Assembly (NCBI RefSeq): GCF_022539665.2
Contig: NC_081332.1
Span: 7,778,303 to 7,842,302, forward strand
Source of the DNA: Daphnia carinata
Taxonomy: Eukaryota > Arthropoda > Branchiopoda > Diplostraca > Daphniidae
Direction of reading: 5' to 3'
Length of the DNA: 64,000 bases
Every line of letters begins with the position of its first letter. Within the stretch, counting starts at the first letter, position 1. The notes under the pieces were generated by a model, which was given only the letters and a program-made list of their open reading frames with translations, was not told the origin of the DNA and made no database searches. This document shows positions 21,133-32,836 of this stretch, piece by piece. The position numbers were made by a program, and so were the translations under genes.

Positions 21133-22628
21133 ATTTCTAAAAGACGATCAAATATTCGTGCATTTAATGTGAATATAGTGTGATACAGTAAGTTTCAATA
21201 TCTACATTCAAACAGCATCAAATATACGTGTATTTAATGTGAATATAGTGTTAAAGAATCAGTTTCAATATCTACATTCAAAAACAGCATCAAATAGACG
21301 TGTATTCAATGTGAATATAGTGTGATACAGTGAGTTTCAATATCTACATTCAAACAGCATCAAATATACGTGTATTCAATGTGAATATAGTGTGATACAG
21401 AATCAGTTTCAATATCTACATTCAAACAGCATCAAATATATGTGTATTCAATGTGAATATAGTGTGATACAGTGAGTTTCAATATCTACATTCAAACAGC
21501 ATCAAATATACGTGTATTCAATGTGAATATAGTGTGATACAGTGAGTTTCAATATCTACATTCAAACAGCATCAAATATACGTGTATTCAATGTAAATAT
21601 AGTGTGATATGAGTTTCAATATCTACATTCAAACAGCATCAAATATACGTGTATTCAATGTGAATATAGTGTTATAGAATCAGTTTCAATATCTACATTC
21701 AAACAGCATCAAATATACGTGTATTCAATGTGAATATAGTGTTATAGAATCAGTTTCAATATCTACATTCAAACAGCATCAAATATACGTGTATTCAATG
21801 TGAATATAGTGTTATAGAATCAGTTTCAATATCTACATTCAAACAGCATCAAATATACGTGTATTCAATGTGAATATAGTGTTATAGAATCAGTTTCAAT
21901 ATCTACATTCAAACAGCATCAAATATACGTGTATTCAATGTGAATATAGTGTGATACAGTAAGTTTCAATATCTACATTCAAACAGCATAAAATATACGT
22001 GTATTCAATGTGAATATAGTGTGATACAGTGAGTTTTAATATCTACATTCAAACAGTATCAAATATACGTGTATTCAATGTGAATATAGTGTTATAGAAT
22101 CAGTTTCATGATCTACTTTCAAACAGCATCAAATATACGTGTATTCAATGTGAATAATAGTGTTATACAGTGAGTTTCAATATCTACATTCAAACAGCAT
22201 CAAATATACGTGTATTCAATGTGAATATAGTGTTCTAGAATCAGTTTTATGAACTATATTCAAACAGTATCAAATATACGTGTATTCAATGTGAATATAG
22301 TGTTATAGAATCACTTCCGTAATCTACATTCAAACAGCATCAAAGATACGTGTATTTATTGTGAATATAGTGTGATACAGTGAGTTTCAATATCTACATT
22401 AAAACAGCATCTAACATACGTGTATTCAATGTGAATATACTGTTATAGAATCAGTTTCAATAGCTACAGTCAAACAGCATCAAATATACGTGTATTCAAT
22501 GTGAATATAGTGTGATACAGTGAGTTCCAATATCTACATTCAAACAGCATCAAATATACTTGTATTCAATGTGAATATAGTGTTATAGAATCAGTTTCAA
22601 TAGCTACATTCAAACAGCATCAAATATA
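21133..22628. repeat. 70-bp satellite, block C (about 21 copies)
   Basis: Same monomer as block A. The first units after E2 are diverged or partly deleted (ATTTCTAAAAGACGATC). The block ends at the Copia-1 LTR. Confidence 0.96.
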
Positions 22629-22917
22629 TGTTAGAGTTCAACAGTATTCAGTTAGCTAGAGGCTTCTGTGTTATCACAGGCTTCTGTGTTGTCACAGGCT
22701 TCTGCATTGAATACAGGTAATTCTAACACTAAATAATATCTCCACAAACTTTCAATTATAATATATAAATATATGAAAATAGCTTGGAAAGAAAAGTTGC
22801 AGGGAATGTCAAACAACGTGGTTTTATGTCAGTAGACGACAGAATAGAGAGTGAACAATATATCAAAAGAGAAGCCTGCTCAAAAAAAAGAGATTTATTT
22901 TAACGGAACTTCCAACA
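22629..22917 (-). repeat. Copia-1 3' LTR
   Basis: The first about 240 bp match 27199 onwards with about eight differences, including three near-repeats of a CAGGCTTCTG(T/C) word. The last about 47 bp (after GAAGCCTG) do not match the other LTR, although both end TCCAACA. The polypurine tract (minus-strand TTTGAGAGGGAG, 22918-22929) abuts it. Confidence 0.88.
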
Positions 22918-22973
22918 CTCCCTCTCAAACTGCTACACCAATGGCGCTTGGACGAACATATCACAATGGCGAT

Positions 22974-24164
22974 CTATAAGTCAGAGAACCGAGGGTTGGG
23001 AAGTGGTTTGGTGAATGGATCAGCTAGTTGACTGACAGTCGGAGTGAATGCCACGTCAATTTCTTTTGTCTCTTGGTATTGACGGATGAAGTAATAGCGC
23101 ACATCGATGTGTTTGGTTCTCTGATGAAATTTTGGATTCTTGATAAGCTCGATTGCGGATTGATTGTCGCACTTAAGAGAAAGGGGTTGGTTCCATTCAG
23201 GTGCTAGGTCACGTAACAATCGACGAATCCAGATTGCTTTTTTCGTGGCTTCACAAGCAGCGATGAACTCTGCTTCTGTGGTAGATAACGCAATACACAG
23301 TTGACGACGGCTGCTCCAAGCAACCGGCCCACCGTTGAAAATGAAAACATAACCTGATGTTGATTGGCGAGTTTCAATATTCCCGGCGTAATCTGCGTCT
23401 GTGTACCCAATAGGACCAGGCGGATCGGCGGAACAGAAGTTTAATCCGTAATTGAGGGTACCTTGTAGGTAGGAAAGAATTCTTTTTACGGCTGTCCAGT
23501 GATCCTGTTTTGGATCCTCACAAAACTGAGAAATTTGGTTAACAGAATAGGCTATGTCTGGTCGGGATAACAGCATAAGGTACATAAGACTCCCAACTGC
23601 TTCTTTGAATGGTGCCTGTACTGCCACCTTTCCATCTTGGCTCTTTTGTAGTCGTGAACCCGGATCAGCAGGTAGGCTCTTTGGACAGCAATCGCTCATG
23701 TGGAACCGCTTCAGAATCTTTTTAATGTAGTCAGGTTGGGACAGGTAAAGTGTCTGGTTTGGGCGGTCACGTGTGATGGATAAGCCTACAAAGTGGTTTG
23801 CAATAGATGAACGCATATCAAAATGCTTTCCTAGATATTCAATTATTTGAGAAATTGCACTGCTGCTGCTGCTGCAAATCAGCCCTTCATCTACCCAAAT
23901 GATCACTATCACTAATTCATTTGGTTGTCGGCGGAAGTAGAGGCATGGATCAGCGTCACTTGGACGTAAGCCGAATTTTTTTAAGAAGGTATCAAAGTGG
24001 CGATTCCACACACGAGACGCTTGCTTTAGGCCATAGAGGCACTTGTGTAGACGGCAAACGAAATTTTCTTGGTTTGGAATAGCAAAACCTTCCGGCTGCT
24101 CCAGGTAAATCTCTTCATTTAATTCTCCATACAGGAACGCAGTTTTGATGTCTAGTTGTTTCAT
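22974..24164 (-). pseudogene. pol: Copia-1 reverse transcriptase C-terminal part and RNase H
   Basis: 396 residues. RT: MKQLDIKTAFLYGELNEEIY, then YGLKQASRVWN. The catalytic box reads WVDE instead of the family's Y/W-V-D-D (about residue 90), so the second catalytic aspartate is replaced by glutamate. RNase H: GYTDADYAG, then STTEAEFIAACEA, then KHIDVRYYFIR. The frame is continuous with 25244-24189 across one stop codon. Confidence 0.9.
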
Positions 24165-24188
24165 TTCTAGATTGTGAGCAGCGACAAA

Positions 24189-25244
24189 CTAGAAAACTAT
24201 CCGTAGTGTGTCGTATTTGGCAACTGGTGCGTATGTCTCTCCATAATCGATGCCCCAGCGCTGGGAGAAACCTTTTGCCACTAATCTCGCCTTAAAACGA
24301 AGGGATTCACCATGAACACCAGGCTTGACTTTGAACACCCATCTGCTCTTTATAGGTGATCTACCGGCTCGTAACTTTACCAGCGTCCAAGTTTTGTTAT
24401 GCATTAGAGAGTCGTACTCTTCTTTAATTGCCAGTTTCCAAAGATGGGCGTCAACAGATTTCATGGCATCTGAATAGCTGGTTGGTTCATAGGGCTCTTC
24501 TTCTGTCTGGTGAAAAACTGACTGTAGTGATTCCTCCCACTGACGTTTTGGTTCTCGGTGACGCAGGGGGTATGGAGAGTTGCGTACTCGTTCGGTAACC
24601 TGTGGGACCAGGTGATTCTGTTTTTCTGATAATGGAGTAATTGTTTCTGATTGATCTGGTAGAAGAGGATTTAGAGTTATGTCGATCGTTGAGTCTCTTG
24701 TAATGGATGGTTCTTTTGTCAGTTCATTTGTCACTGTCAGATCTTCTTGTGCGATGGAATCTGGCTCCTCGATGTTGCGTTCATGGTGTATTCTAGGAAT
24801 TGGGATGAGTGAATCAGACAACGAAGCTAACGGATTAACAGTATCCGGAAAAGTGACATCAAAAGTGTTAGAGACTTGTTCGTCAAAAATGACGTCTCGA
24901 CTAATATTGATTTTCCTCGTGACAGGATCCCAAAACCGGTAGGCTTTTTGTGTGGAACTGAAGCCAACAAAATAACACTTTTTGCTTTTTGAGTCAAGCT
25001 TTCTTCTTTCAGTCTTAGGTATATGGATTAACGCAACGGATCCAAAGATGCGCAAGTTCGAGATGTTGGGCTTTACACCATACCAGCTCTGATACGGTGT
25101 TGTTGGGGATGCTTTATTGGCGACACGATTCAACGTGTAAACAGTGCAGTCGATGGCTTCTGCCCAGAGCTCCAGGGGAAGATGTTTAGCGTGGAGAAGG
25201 CAGCGGCCACCTTCAACAATTGTTCGGTTGGCTCTTTCGGACAC
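24189..25244 (-). pseudogene. pol: Copia-1 integrase C-terminal part and RT N-terminal part
   Basis: 351 residues, in the same frame as the preceding segment after an in-frame stop. The start contains the catalytic glutamate region (SERANRTIVEGGRCLL), then LWAEAIDCTVYTLNR and the GKKPN-like VKPNISNLRIFG region of Copia integrases. After a Ser/Thr/Pro-rich linker come the RT fingers (WTLV, SRWVFKVKPG, ARLVAKGFSQRWGIDYGETY). It ends at a stop inside RT. Confidence 0.9.
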
Positions 25245-25310
25245 ACCATTTTGTTCTGGCGTGTATGGTGCTGATGTCTCGTGGCGGATTCCTTTTGCAG
25301 ACAGCCAGGC

Positions 25311-26564
25311 TTAGAAGGAACTATCCATGAATTCGCCACCATTATCTGATCTTAATGTGTGTATGATTTGTCCGGTCTCGGTGCGAGCTAAGTTGACATA
25401 GCTTTTGAAACAGTCAGCTACTTCAGATTTTTGCTTAAGAAAGGAGACAACACGCCAGCCACTGTAGTCATCTGTAAATAGAACAAAGAATTTCGAGCCG
25501 CCAGGTGTTGTTACATGCATCGGACCGCAAACGTCTGAATGTATAAGTTGGCAAACTTGTGTGGCTCGAGTCCGACCTGTAGGGAAAGGATCCCGTTGCA
25601 TTTTTCCTGATACACATCCCAAACATGGCTCTGTTGGTGGATTGTCGTTAGCCGGCAGGATGAGACCATCTACCAGCTGTTGAGAGACCATTTTGGATAT
25701 TGTTTTATAGCTGATATGAGCTAATCGTTGATGCCAGATAGCAATAGATGGAGGTCCCGGTGAGGCAAAGCAGGCTACTTCATCATTCGGGTTGATAGTG
25801 ATAGCTAGATGGTAGAGAGTTCTGCCCACGCGTTCTCCAACCAGCACGACGACATCGTCTTTGCAGAAACTCACATTCGATTCGACGAAAAGTACAGAAA
25901 GCCCCACATCTGTTACTGCAGCTATTGATAAGAGGTTTGTTCCAAGATCAGGCACGTATAGGACCATCTCAACAGTGAAAATGCGTTGGGCTCCACTGAC
26001 TGTTGCCGTGAACTCTACGTCGCCATGACCAAATACTGAGAGGCGAGTGTGGCCGATGCCATTTACGATCAATGAACCTGGTTTAACTGGGGTGAAGGTT
26101 TTGAAAAAGGATCGCTGATCTGACATGTGCTGAGTGGCACCTGAATCTGCGAACCAATCCTTTGAGCTGCGAGCTGTGTAGCAGGTAGAGTGGGATAAAT
26201 AGCCGTGATCTTCACTTTCTACAGTTTGAACTTGCATGCCAGGTGTGGATAAAACAAGTCTGCTCGTTGCTCCTCTTTCGTTTCTAATTCTAGAACGACA
26301 AACGTCTTGCGTGTGATTAGGCTTGGAGCAGTCAGTGCATCGGGTATAAGGATGATGCCGGGGTGACCCCTCTTGTCTTGGTACTCTTCCACGTCGCCCT
26401 CGTAAAGTACTTAGGCGGCCGCGAAACGGGCGTGGTGAAAAGTTTTGGGCAAAGAAGGCAGTATCAAGAGTGTCTTGTTGTCCTCTGCTCCATCTTCTTG
26501 CCATGGTCTCTTCCTTTAGGAGACGAGAGGTCAACAAAGCTATAGTCTTGTCAGCGGCTGGCAC
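25311..26564 (-). pseudogene. pol: Copia-1 Gag C-terminus, protease and integrase N-terminal part
   Basis: 417 residues. A Gag tail with knuckle CTDCSKPNHTQDVC (about 78-91) is followed by the protease active site WFADSGATQHMSD (about 136-148), the integrase HHCC finger (WHQRLAHISYKT ... CLGCVSGK), and the core with HSDVCGP and LRSDNGGEF. A stop codon ends the frame before the catalytic glutamate, which is in the next open segment. Confidence 0.9.
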
Positions 26565-26586
26565 GCTATCCCAGGCAGTAATGAAG

Positions 26587-27160
26587 CTACGAAAAACTTG
26601 GCGGTAGCGTGCAAATTATCTTGGTCATAATTTGTACATTGGTGACTGGTGCACCAACATCAGATAGTTGCGTTGCCATTGTCTCAATCTCAGTGATATG
26701 CGACATAATGTCATGATCAGGCTGGAATTGATACTCAAAAAACTTTTGTTGTAAAATGTGTTGGTTTTCAACTGCATTGCGTAGGTGTTGTGCTGACAGG
26801 CGAACCCACATATCATGTGCAGTAGTGCAGTTAACAAGAGATCTTTGCTGTTGGGTTTCGATTGTAGCCTCTAAGTAGTTGCGAGCAAGTATGTCTCTTC
26901 TGAGCCACTCAGCAATAACACCACCGTTAACAATATTCTCTTCAACAACAACCTTAAATTGCAGAAAGTGAGATTGAATCTGTTGGCACTTGCAAAGTAT
27001 TGCATCTAAATACCTCAACAGGACAGGCTTCTTCCCCGTTAACAATGCTGACAAGATTGTGTTGTTCGAGCAACAGCCAACAACCAAATTTCCACAAAGA
27101 GAAATTCTGTCCATTAAATTTAGCTATTTGGCTTACTTCTCGTAGCGTAGAACTGGCCAT
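26587..27160 (-). pseudogene. gag: Copia-1 Gag, frameshifted
   Basis: Starts at the ATG at 27160 (MASSTLREVSQIAKFNGQNF, the usual Copia Gag start with FNGQNF..W). After about 45 codons the frame changes to that of 27114-26587, which gives WLRRDILARNYLEATI, then VRLSAQHLRN and IMTKIICTLPPSF, the standard UBN2-type Gag pattern. It then stops just short of the next segment. At least two frame changes separate it from a complete Gag. Confidence 0.85.
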
Positions 27161-27183
27161 CTTGATTCAGAAAGGGTACGTGA

Positions 27184-27198
27184 GCTGGGCCCATAACC
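27184..27198 (-). other. Copia-1 primer-binding site (initiator tRNA-Met anticodon arm)
   Basis: Minus-strand GGTTATGGGCCCAGC, complementary to GCTGGGCCCATAACC, which matches the anticodon arm of eukaryotic initiator tRNA-Met. Copia is known to prime from such an internal, cleaved tRNA half. Confidence 0.85.
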
Positions 27199-27569
27199 TG
27201 TTAGAGTTCAAGAGTATTCAGTTAGCTAGAGGCTTCTGTGTTATCACAGGCTTCTGTGTTGTCACAGGCTTCTGCATTGAATACAGGTAATTCTAACACT
27301 AAATAATATCTGCACAAACCTTCAATTATAATATATAAATATATGAAAATACCTTGGAAAGAAAAGTTGCAGGGAATGTTAAACAACGTGGGTTTATTTC
27401 AGCAGACGACAGAATAGAGAGTGAACAATATATCAAAAGAGAAGCCTGACACCATGGAATGATAGATGGCTCCCTCTAACATGATTCTTGTATGATTCTA
27501 ACTCTAACGAAGGAGGGTTAATCAACGCCATCTATTTGTCAATTGCTTATGTTTGGTGAAACTCCAACA
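27199..27569 (-). repeat. Copia-1 5' LTR
   Basis: 371 bp, TGTTAGAGTTC...CTCCAACA. Longer than the 3' LTR by 82 bp because the distal part (after GAAGCCTG) differs. Confidence 0.88.
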
Positions 27570-30500
27570 ATATACATGTATTCAATGTGAATATAGTGTT
27601 ATAGAATCAGTTTCAATAGCTGCATTCAAACAGCATCAAATATAAGTGTATTCAATGTGAATATAGTGTTATAGAATCAGTTTCCATAGCTACATTCAAA
27701 CAGCATCAAATATACGTGTATTCAATGTGAATATAGTGTTATAGAATCAGTTTCATGATCTACATTCAAACAGTATCAAATATACGTGTATTCAATGTGA
27801 ATATAGTGTGATACAGTGAGTTTCAATATATACATTGAAACAGCATGAAATATACGTGTATTCAATGTTAATATAGTGTGATACTGTGAGTTTCAATATC
27901 TACATTCAATTAGTATCAAATATGCGTGTATTCAATGTGAATATAGTGTGATACAGTGATTTCCAATATCTACATTCAAACAGTATCAAATATACGTGTA
28001 TTCAATGTGAATATAGTGTTATAGAATCAGTTTCAATAGCTACATTCAAACAGCATCAACTATACGTGTATTCAATGTGAATATATTGTTATAGAATCAG
28101 TTTCAATATCTACATTCAAACAGCATCAAATATACGTGTATTAAATGTGAATATAGTGTTATATAATCAGTTTCAATATCTACATTCTAAAAGCATCAAA
28201 TATACGTGTATTCAATGTAAATATAGTGTGATACAGAGAGTTTCAATATCTACATTCAAACAGCATCAAATATACGTCTGTTCAATGTGAATTTAGTGTG
28301 ATACAGTGAGTTTCAATATCTACATTCAAACAGCATCAAATAAACGTTATTCAATATGAATATAGTGTTTTAGAATGAGTTTCATGATCTACATTCAAAC
28401 AGTATCAAATATACGTGTATTCAATGTGCATATAGTGTGATACAGTGAGTTTCAATATCTACATTCAAATAGCATCAAATATACGTGTATTCAATGTGAA
28501 TATAGTGTTATAGAATCAAATTCATGATCTACATTCTAAAAGCATCAACTATACGTGTATTCAATGTGAATATAGTGTGATACAGTGAGTTTCAATATCT
28601 ACATTCAAACAGCATCAAATATACGTGTATTCAATATGAATATAGTGTTATAGAATCAGTTTCAATATCTACATTCAAACACAATCAAATATACGTGTAT
28701 TCAATGTGAATATAGTGTGATACAGTGAGTTTCAATATCTACATTCAAACAGCATCAAATATACGTGTATTCAATATGAATATAGTGTTATAGAATCAGT
28801 TTCAATATCTACATTCAAACAGTATCAAATTTACGTGTATTCAATATGAATATTGTGTTATAGAATCAGTTTCAATAGCTACATTCAAACAGCATAAAAT
28901 ATACGTGTATTCAATGTGAATATAGTGTTATAGAATCAGTTTCAATATCTACATTCAAACAGTATCAAATATACGTGTATTCAATGTGAATATAGTGTGA
29001 TATAGTGAGTTTCAATATCTACATTCAAACAGCATCAAATATACGTGTATTCAATATGAATATAGTGTTATAGAATCAGTTTCAATAGCTAAAGTCAAAC
29101 AGCATAAAATATACGTGTATTCAATGTGAATATAGTGTTATAGAATCAGTTTCAATAACTACATTCAAACAGCATCAAATATACGTGTATTCAATGTGAA
29201 TATAGTTTGATAGAGTGAGTTCCAATATCTGCATTCAAAGAGTATCAAATATACGTGTATTCAATGTGAATATAGTATGATACAGTGAGTTTCAATATCT
29301 ACATTCAAAGAGCATCAAATATACGTGTATTCAATGTGAATATAGTGTTCTAGAATCAGTTTCAATATCTACATTCAAACAGCATCAAATAAACGTGTAC
29401 TCAATGTGAATATAGTGTGATACAGTGAGTTTCAATATCTACATTCAAACAGTATCAAATATACGTGTATTCAATGTGAATATAGTGTTCTAGAATCAGT
29501 TTCATGATCTACATTCAAACAGTATCAAATATGCGTGTATTGAATGTGAATATAGTGTGATACAGTGAGTTTCAATATCTACATTCAAACAGCATCAAAT
29601 ATACGTGTATTCAATGTGAATATAGTGTGATACAGTGAGTTTCAATATCTACATTCAAACAGCATCAAATATACGTGTATTCAATGTGAATATAGTGTTA
29701 AAGAATCAGATTCAATATCTACATTCAAACAGCATCAAATATACGTGTATTTAATGTGAATATAGTGTGAAAGAATCAGTTTCAATATCTACATTCAAAC
29801 AGCATCAAATATACGTGTATTCAATGTGAATATAGTGTTAAAGAATCATTTTCAATATCTACATTCAAACAGCATCAAATATACGTGTATTCAAAGTGAA
29901 TATAGTGTGATAGAGTGAGTTTCAATATCTACATTCAAACAGCATCAAATATACGTGTATTCGATGTGAATATAGTGTGATAAAGTGAGTTTCAGTATCT
30001 ACATTGAAACAGGTTCTAAAATACGTGTATTCAATGTTAGTACAGTGTTATATAATCAGTTTCAACATCTGAATTCAAACAGCATCAAATATACGTGTAT
30101 TCAGTGTGAATATAGTGTAAAAGAATCAGTTTCAATATTTACATTCAAACAGCATCAAATATACGTGTATTCAGTGTGAATATAGTGTTAAAGAATCAGT
30201 TTCAATATCTACATTCAAACAGCATCAAATATACGTGTATTCAATGTGAATATAGTGTGATACAGTGAGTTTCAATATTTACATTCAAACAGCATCAAAT
30301 ATACATGTATTCAATGTGAATATAGTGTTATAGAATCAGTTTCAATATCTACATTCAAACAGCATCAAATATACGTGTATTCAATTTGAATATAGTGTGA
30401 TACAGTGAGTTTCAATATCTACATTCAAACAGCATCATATATACGTGTATTTAATGTGAATATAGTGTTATAGAATCAGTTTCATGATCTACATTCAAAC

Positions 30501-30694
30501 AGTATCAAATATACGTGTATTCAATGTGAATATAGTATTATAGAATCAGTTTCAATATCTACATTCAAACAGCATCAAATATACGTGTATTTAATGTGAC
30601 CATAGTGTTATAGAATCAGGTAATCTTCATTCAACCAGCATGAAATATACGTGTACTCAATGTGAATATAGTGTTATAGAATCAGATTCAATAT
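27570..30694. repeat. 70-bp satellite, block D (about 45 copies)
   Basis: Same monomer. The last unit stops at TTCAATAT, the same point at which E1 interrupts block A, and is followed by the E3 LTR. No satellite reappears to the right within the window. Confidence 0.96.
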
Positions 30695-30898
30695 TGTAAA
30701 GTTCCTTATACCTCGTGTATTACAGTGGATTTGCCGGAACAATTCCGAATTTCATGGTACAAACATGCAGTATTTATACTACTTAAGAACACACAAATTG
30801 AAGGTAAAATGGGAGGGGATACGTTCACTTTCACTTGTGAACCGCTTTAGGGGTGTAGACGGTGTGGCTGTCTTTGGATAGCCTTTGGGCTCGTTACA
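30695..30898 (-). repeat. E3 3' LTR (single copy in the window)
   Basis: 204 bp starting TGTAAAGTTCC and ending CTCGTTACA, i.e. TGTA...TACA termini, preceded by satellite ATAT at 30691-30694. Called from the termini, the abrupt satellite boundary and the polypurine tract; no partner LTR is in the window. Confidence 0.7.
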
Positions 30899-30914
30899 TT
30901 CCTTCCCCTCTTCG
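30899..30914 (-). other. E3 polypurine tract
   Basis: Minus-strand CGAAGAGGGGAAGGAA directly abuts the TGTA end of the LTR. Confidence 0.75.
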
Positions 30915-31032
30915 ATAATAAGAATTGGTCCTCCAATTTGCATTTTCCGTCACTGGCTACAGTTGTTGCTATGGTTGAATAATAAAACTTGTTCCTTTAC
31001 CACAAATTTATAAAAAGAGTTATATGTGTTTT

Positions 31033-32426
31033 TTAAAAAGATTGCTGACGTAGTGTCTCCTTTCTTTTCTTCTTGCTTTTCTTTCTGCCCGGTATTTCTG
31101 CTATGTTGATTATGGCTTGTTCATTTTTCTCGCGGCAGTATTGTTGTGGTTCTTTTCTTTTATTTCTAGTCAGGAAACTACCGTTATGTTTTAGCTCCCA
31201 TTTTTGGAATATGATTTGCGCTCTTTTGCTGCATGCTTCTGATCCAGCCGCGTGTCCATGAGAGTCTTTTATCCCTGCGTCTGCTCCGTATAGCAGTAAA
31301 ATCTCGATCATGTCGATTCGGTTGAATCCGGTTGCTATGTGTAAGGCGGTTTCGCCTGAGTCATCTTGTTGGTTGATATTGATAATTCTCTTCGCGCAAA
31401 TTTGGTTGGCCAGATCTTCTAGGCCATACATGGCTAAATAATGTAGAACGGTTCTACCACCAGGTGTTGCAATGTTGATGTTAGTTGGTGTCCATATTAA
31501 CTTGCACATTCTTGGTTTTTGTGTGAGATTGCCAACATTAAGGGAGTTTCTCCGTTGTAGTTGCGAGCTGTAAATTCGCAGTTGTTATGTTTTAGGATTC
31601 TTAGTAACAGCAGATCATTTTTGGCCGCTGCGATATGACCAATTGTTTTGCCGTGATAGAGTATTTCCGAGTCTGCTCCGAAGGATAGTAGAAGATCGGT
31701 GATGTCGTACCTACATCTTCGTACGCTGGTGTGGAGTAGTGTCTGTTCCTCATCGAATCTTTCATTGAGGAATGTGGCCATCTTCTGTCTTGGCCAACCC
31801 TGTTGTGTTTTGAATTTGTTTTGGATGCACCTTCTTACTACCTGCATTGAAGCTCCTATCATTGTTAATGAAAGTTTTCCGTTTTCTAAGTCTATCATGG
31901 CTTCTCTTCGTAGTTGTATTTTTTCTGCTCGCTCCGCTGATATGGATGCCATCGTTTTCATCCGACAGTTTTTGCATGATTCCGTTTCCCTCTGTTGGAC
32001 GTCCAGCTTGTTCCTTTTTTGAGGAGGCTCACATTGAAGGTAGGTATCACTGTCATATCCTAATATAAAATCACCACTGTATTCACTTTCCCTATCGGGT
32101 TCTATTCCACTATACGCCATTAATCCCTCGTTTTCATCATCACTTTATTCACTGCTGTCATTTACTTCCTCTTTATTTCCGTAAAAGTCGTTCTTTTCCG
32201 TTTCTATTCCATTCCATCCCATGTATTGCACTAATTTCTTGTTGTCATCCGTATTTTTCGGACTTTCTCTTGCTCTGCCCTCCGGTTGGCTATGCTCACT
32301 TTTGGTGTTCTCGATGGTGAACAGTTCGTTTATTTTTTCCATTTTTCTGGGGATGATGGTACCTTTACAGTCGTAAATTTTGGTGATGAAATTGTTTGCC
32401 TTTTTGAGATGAGTAACGTGATGCAC
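31033..32426 (-). pseudogene. Ankyrin-repeat protein gene next to the E3 polypurine tract
   Basis: Three open segments on the minus strand. 32426-32145 and 32120-31497 share one frame separated by a single TAA; 31509-31033 continues after a one-base deletion near 31500. The N-terminal 200 residues are acidic with a CxxC (CKNC). Then come four or five ankyrin repeats: EEQTLLHTSVRR, GKTIGHIAAAKND, NGETPLMLAISHK, GRTVLHYLAMYG and GETALHIATGFNRIDMIEIL, each with the T.LH.A core. The C-terminus has two basic clusters (NKRKE; GRKKSKKKRK), probably nuclear signals. There is no ATG at the start; the first possible start is GTG at 32426, so a 5' exon may exist. Ankyrin proteins of this size include IkB-type inhibitors, but I see no DSG degron and cannot assign that role. 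It ends 119 bp from the polypurine tract, where retroviral accessory genes often sit. Confidence 0.75.
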
Positions 32427-32450
32427 ACTCTGAATTGTAAAACTTTGTTG

Positions 32451-32836
32451 GATTTATGCCGTTGAAACACTGGGGAGAGTTTAAACCTTACAAAGTTTGT
32501 CGCATTGCTTTTCTCTTTTCCTTGAAGTTCTTGATTCTATGTTCTTAATTTAATAACAAGTTTTCGTGCATTTAATTATGTTCTTTTTTTCTGTTTTATC
32601 CCCTTGGTTCTACGTCTTGTGGTGTGTTGACATTTGGATTTATCGTAGTGCGAGTCGACGAAAATTCTGTTTGTATTTGAACTTTCTTTATTCCTTTTTC
32701 AGTCGTTGTCGTTTCTTATAGAGATTTTATTGAACTTCTTGATCTTCGTTAGTTATCTTCGTTCTTTCGTAGAGATTACTGCTTCTTTTTGTTGCTCTTG
32801 TTTTGAGTTTTATTATTTATTTATATTTTTTTTTCG
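32451..32836. other. T-rich interval, no gene seen
   Basis: 386 bp between the divergent ankyrin gene and accessory exon 1 homologue. T-rich on the plus strand; any promoter serving either gene would lie here, but I identify none. Confidence 0.5.

Larger units (their letters stand above)
22629..27569 (-). mobile_element. Copia-1: Copia LTR retrotransposon
   Basis: Order on the minus strand: gag, protease, integrase, RT, RNase H (Copia order, integrase before RT). The target duplication ATATA occurs at 22624-22628 and 27570-27574; joining the flanks restores the satellite reading CAAATATACATGTATTC. LTR pair 22629-22917 and 27199-27569. Inactive: a frameshift within gag, another at the gag C-terminus, an in-frame stop in integrase (25311-25313), an in-frame stop in RT (24189-24191) and an altered RT active site. 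Confidence 0.93.

Noticed and set aside
27181..27200. A tRNA-Met gene fragment
   Set aside because: Only the anticodon-arm match is present and it sits precisely at the Copia-1 LTR boundary, so it is the primer-binding site.
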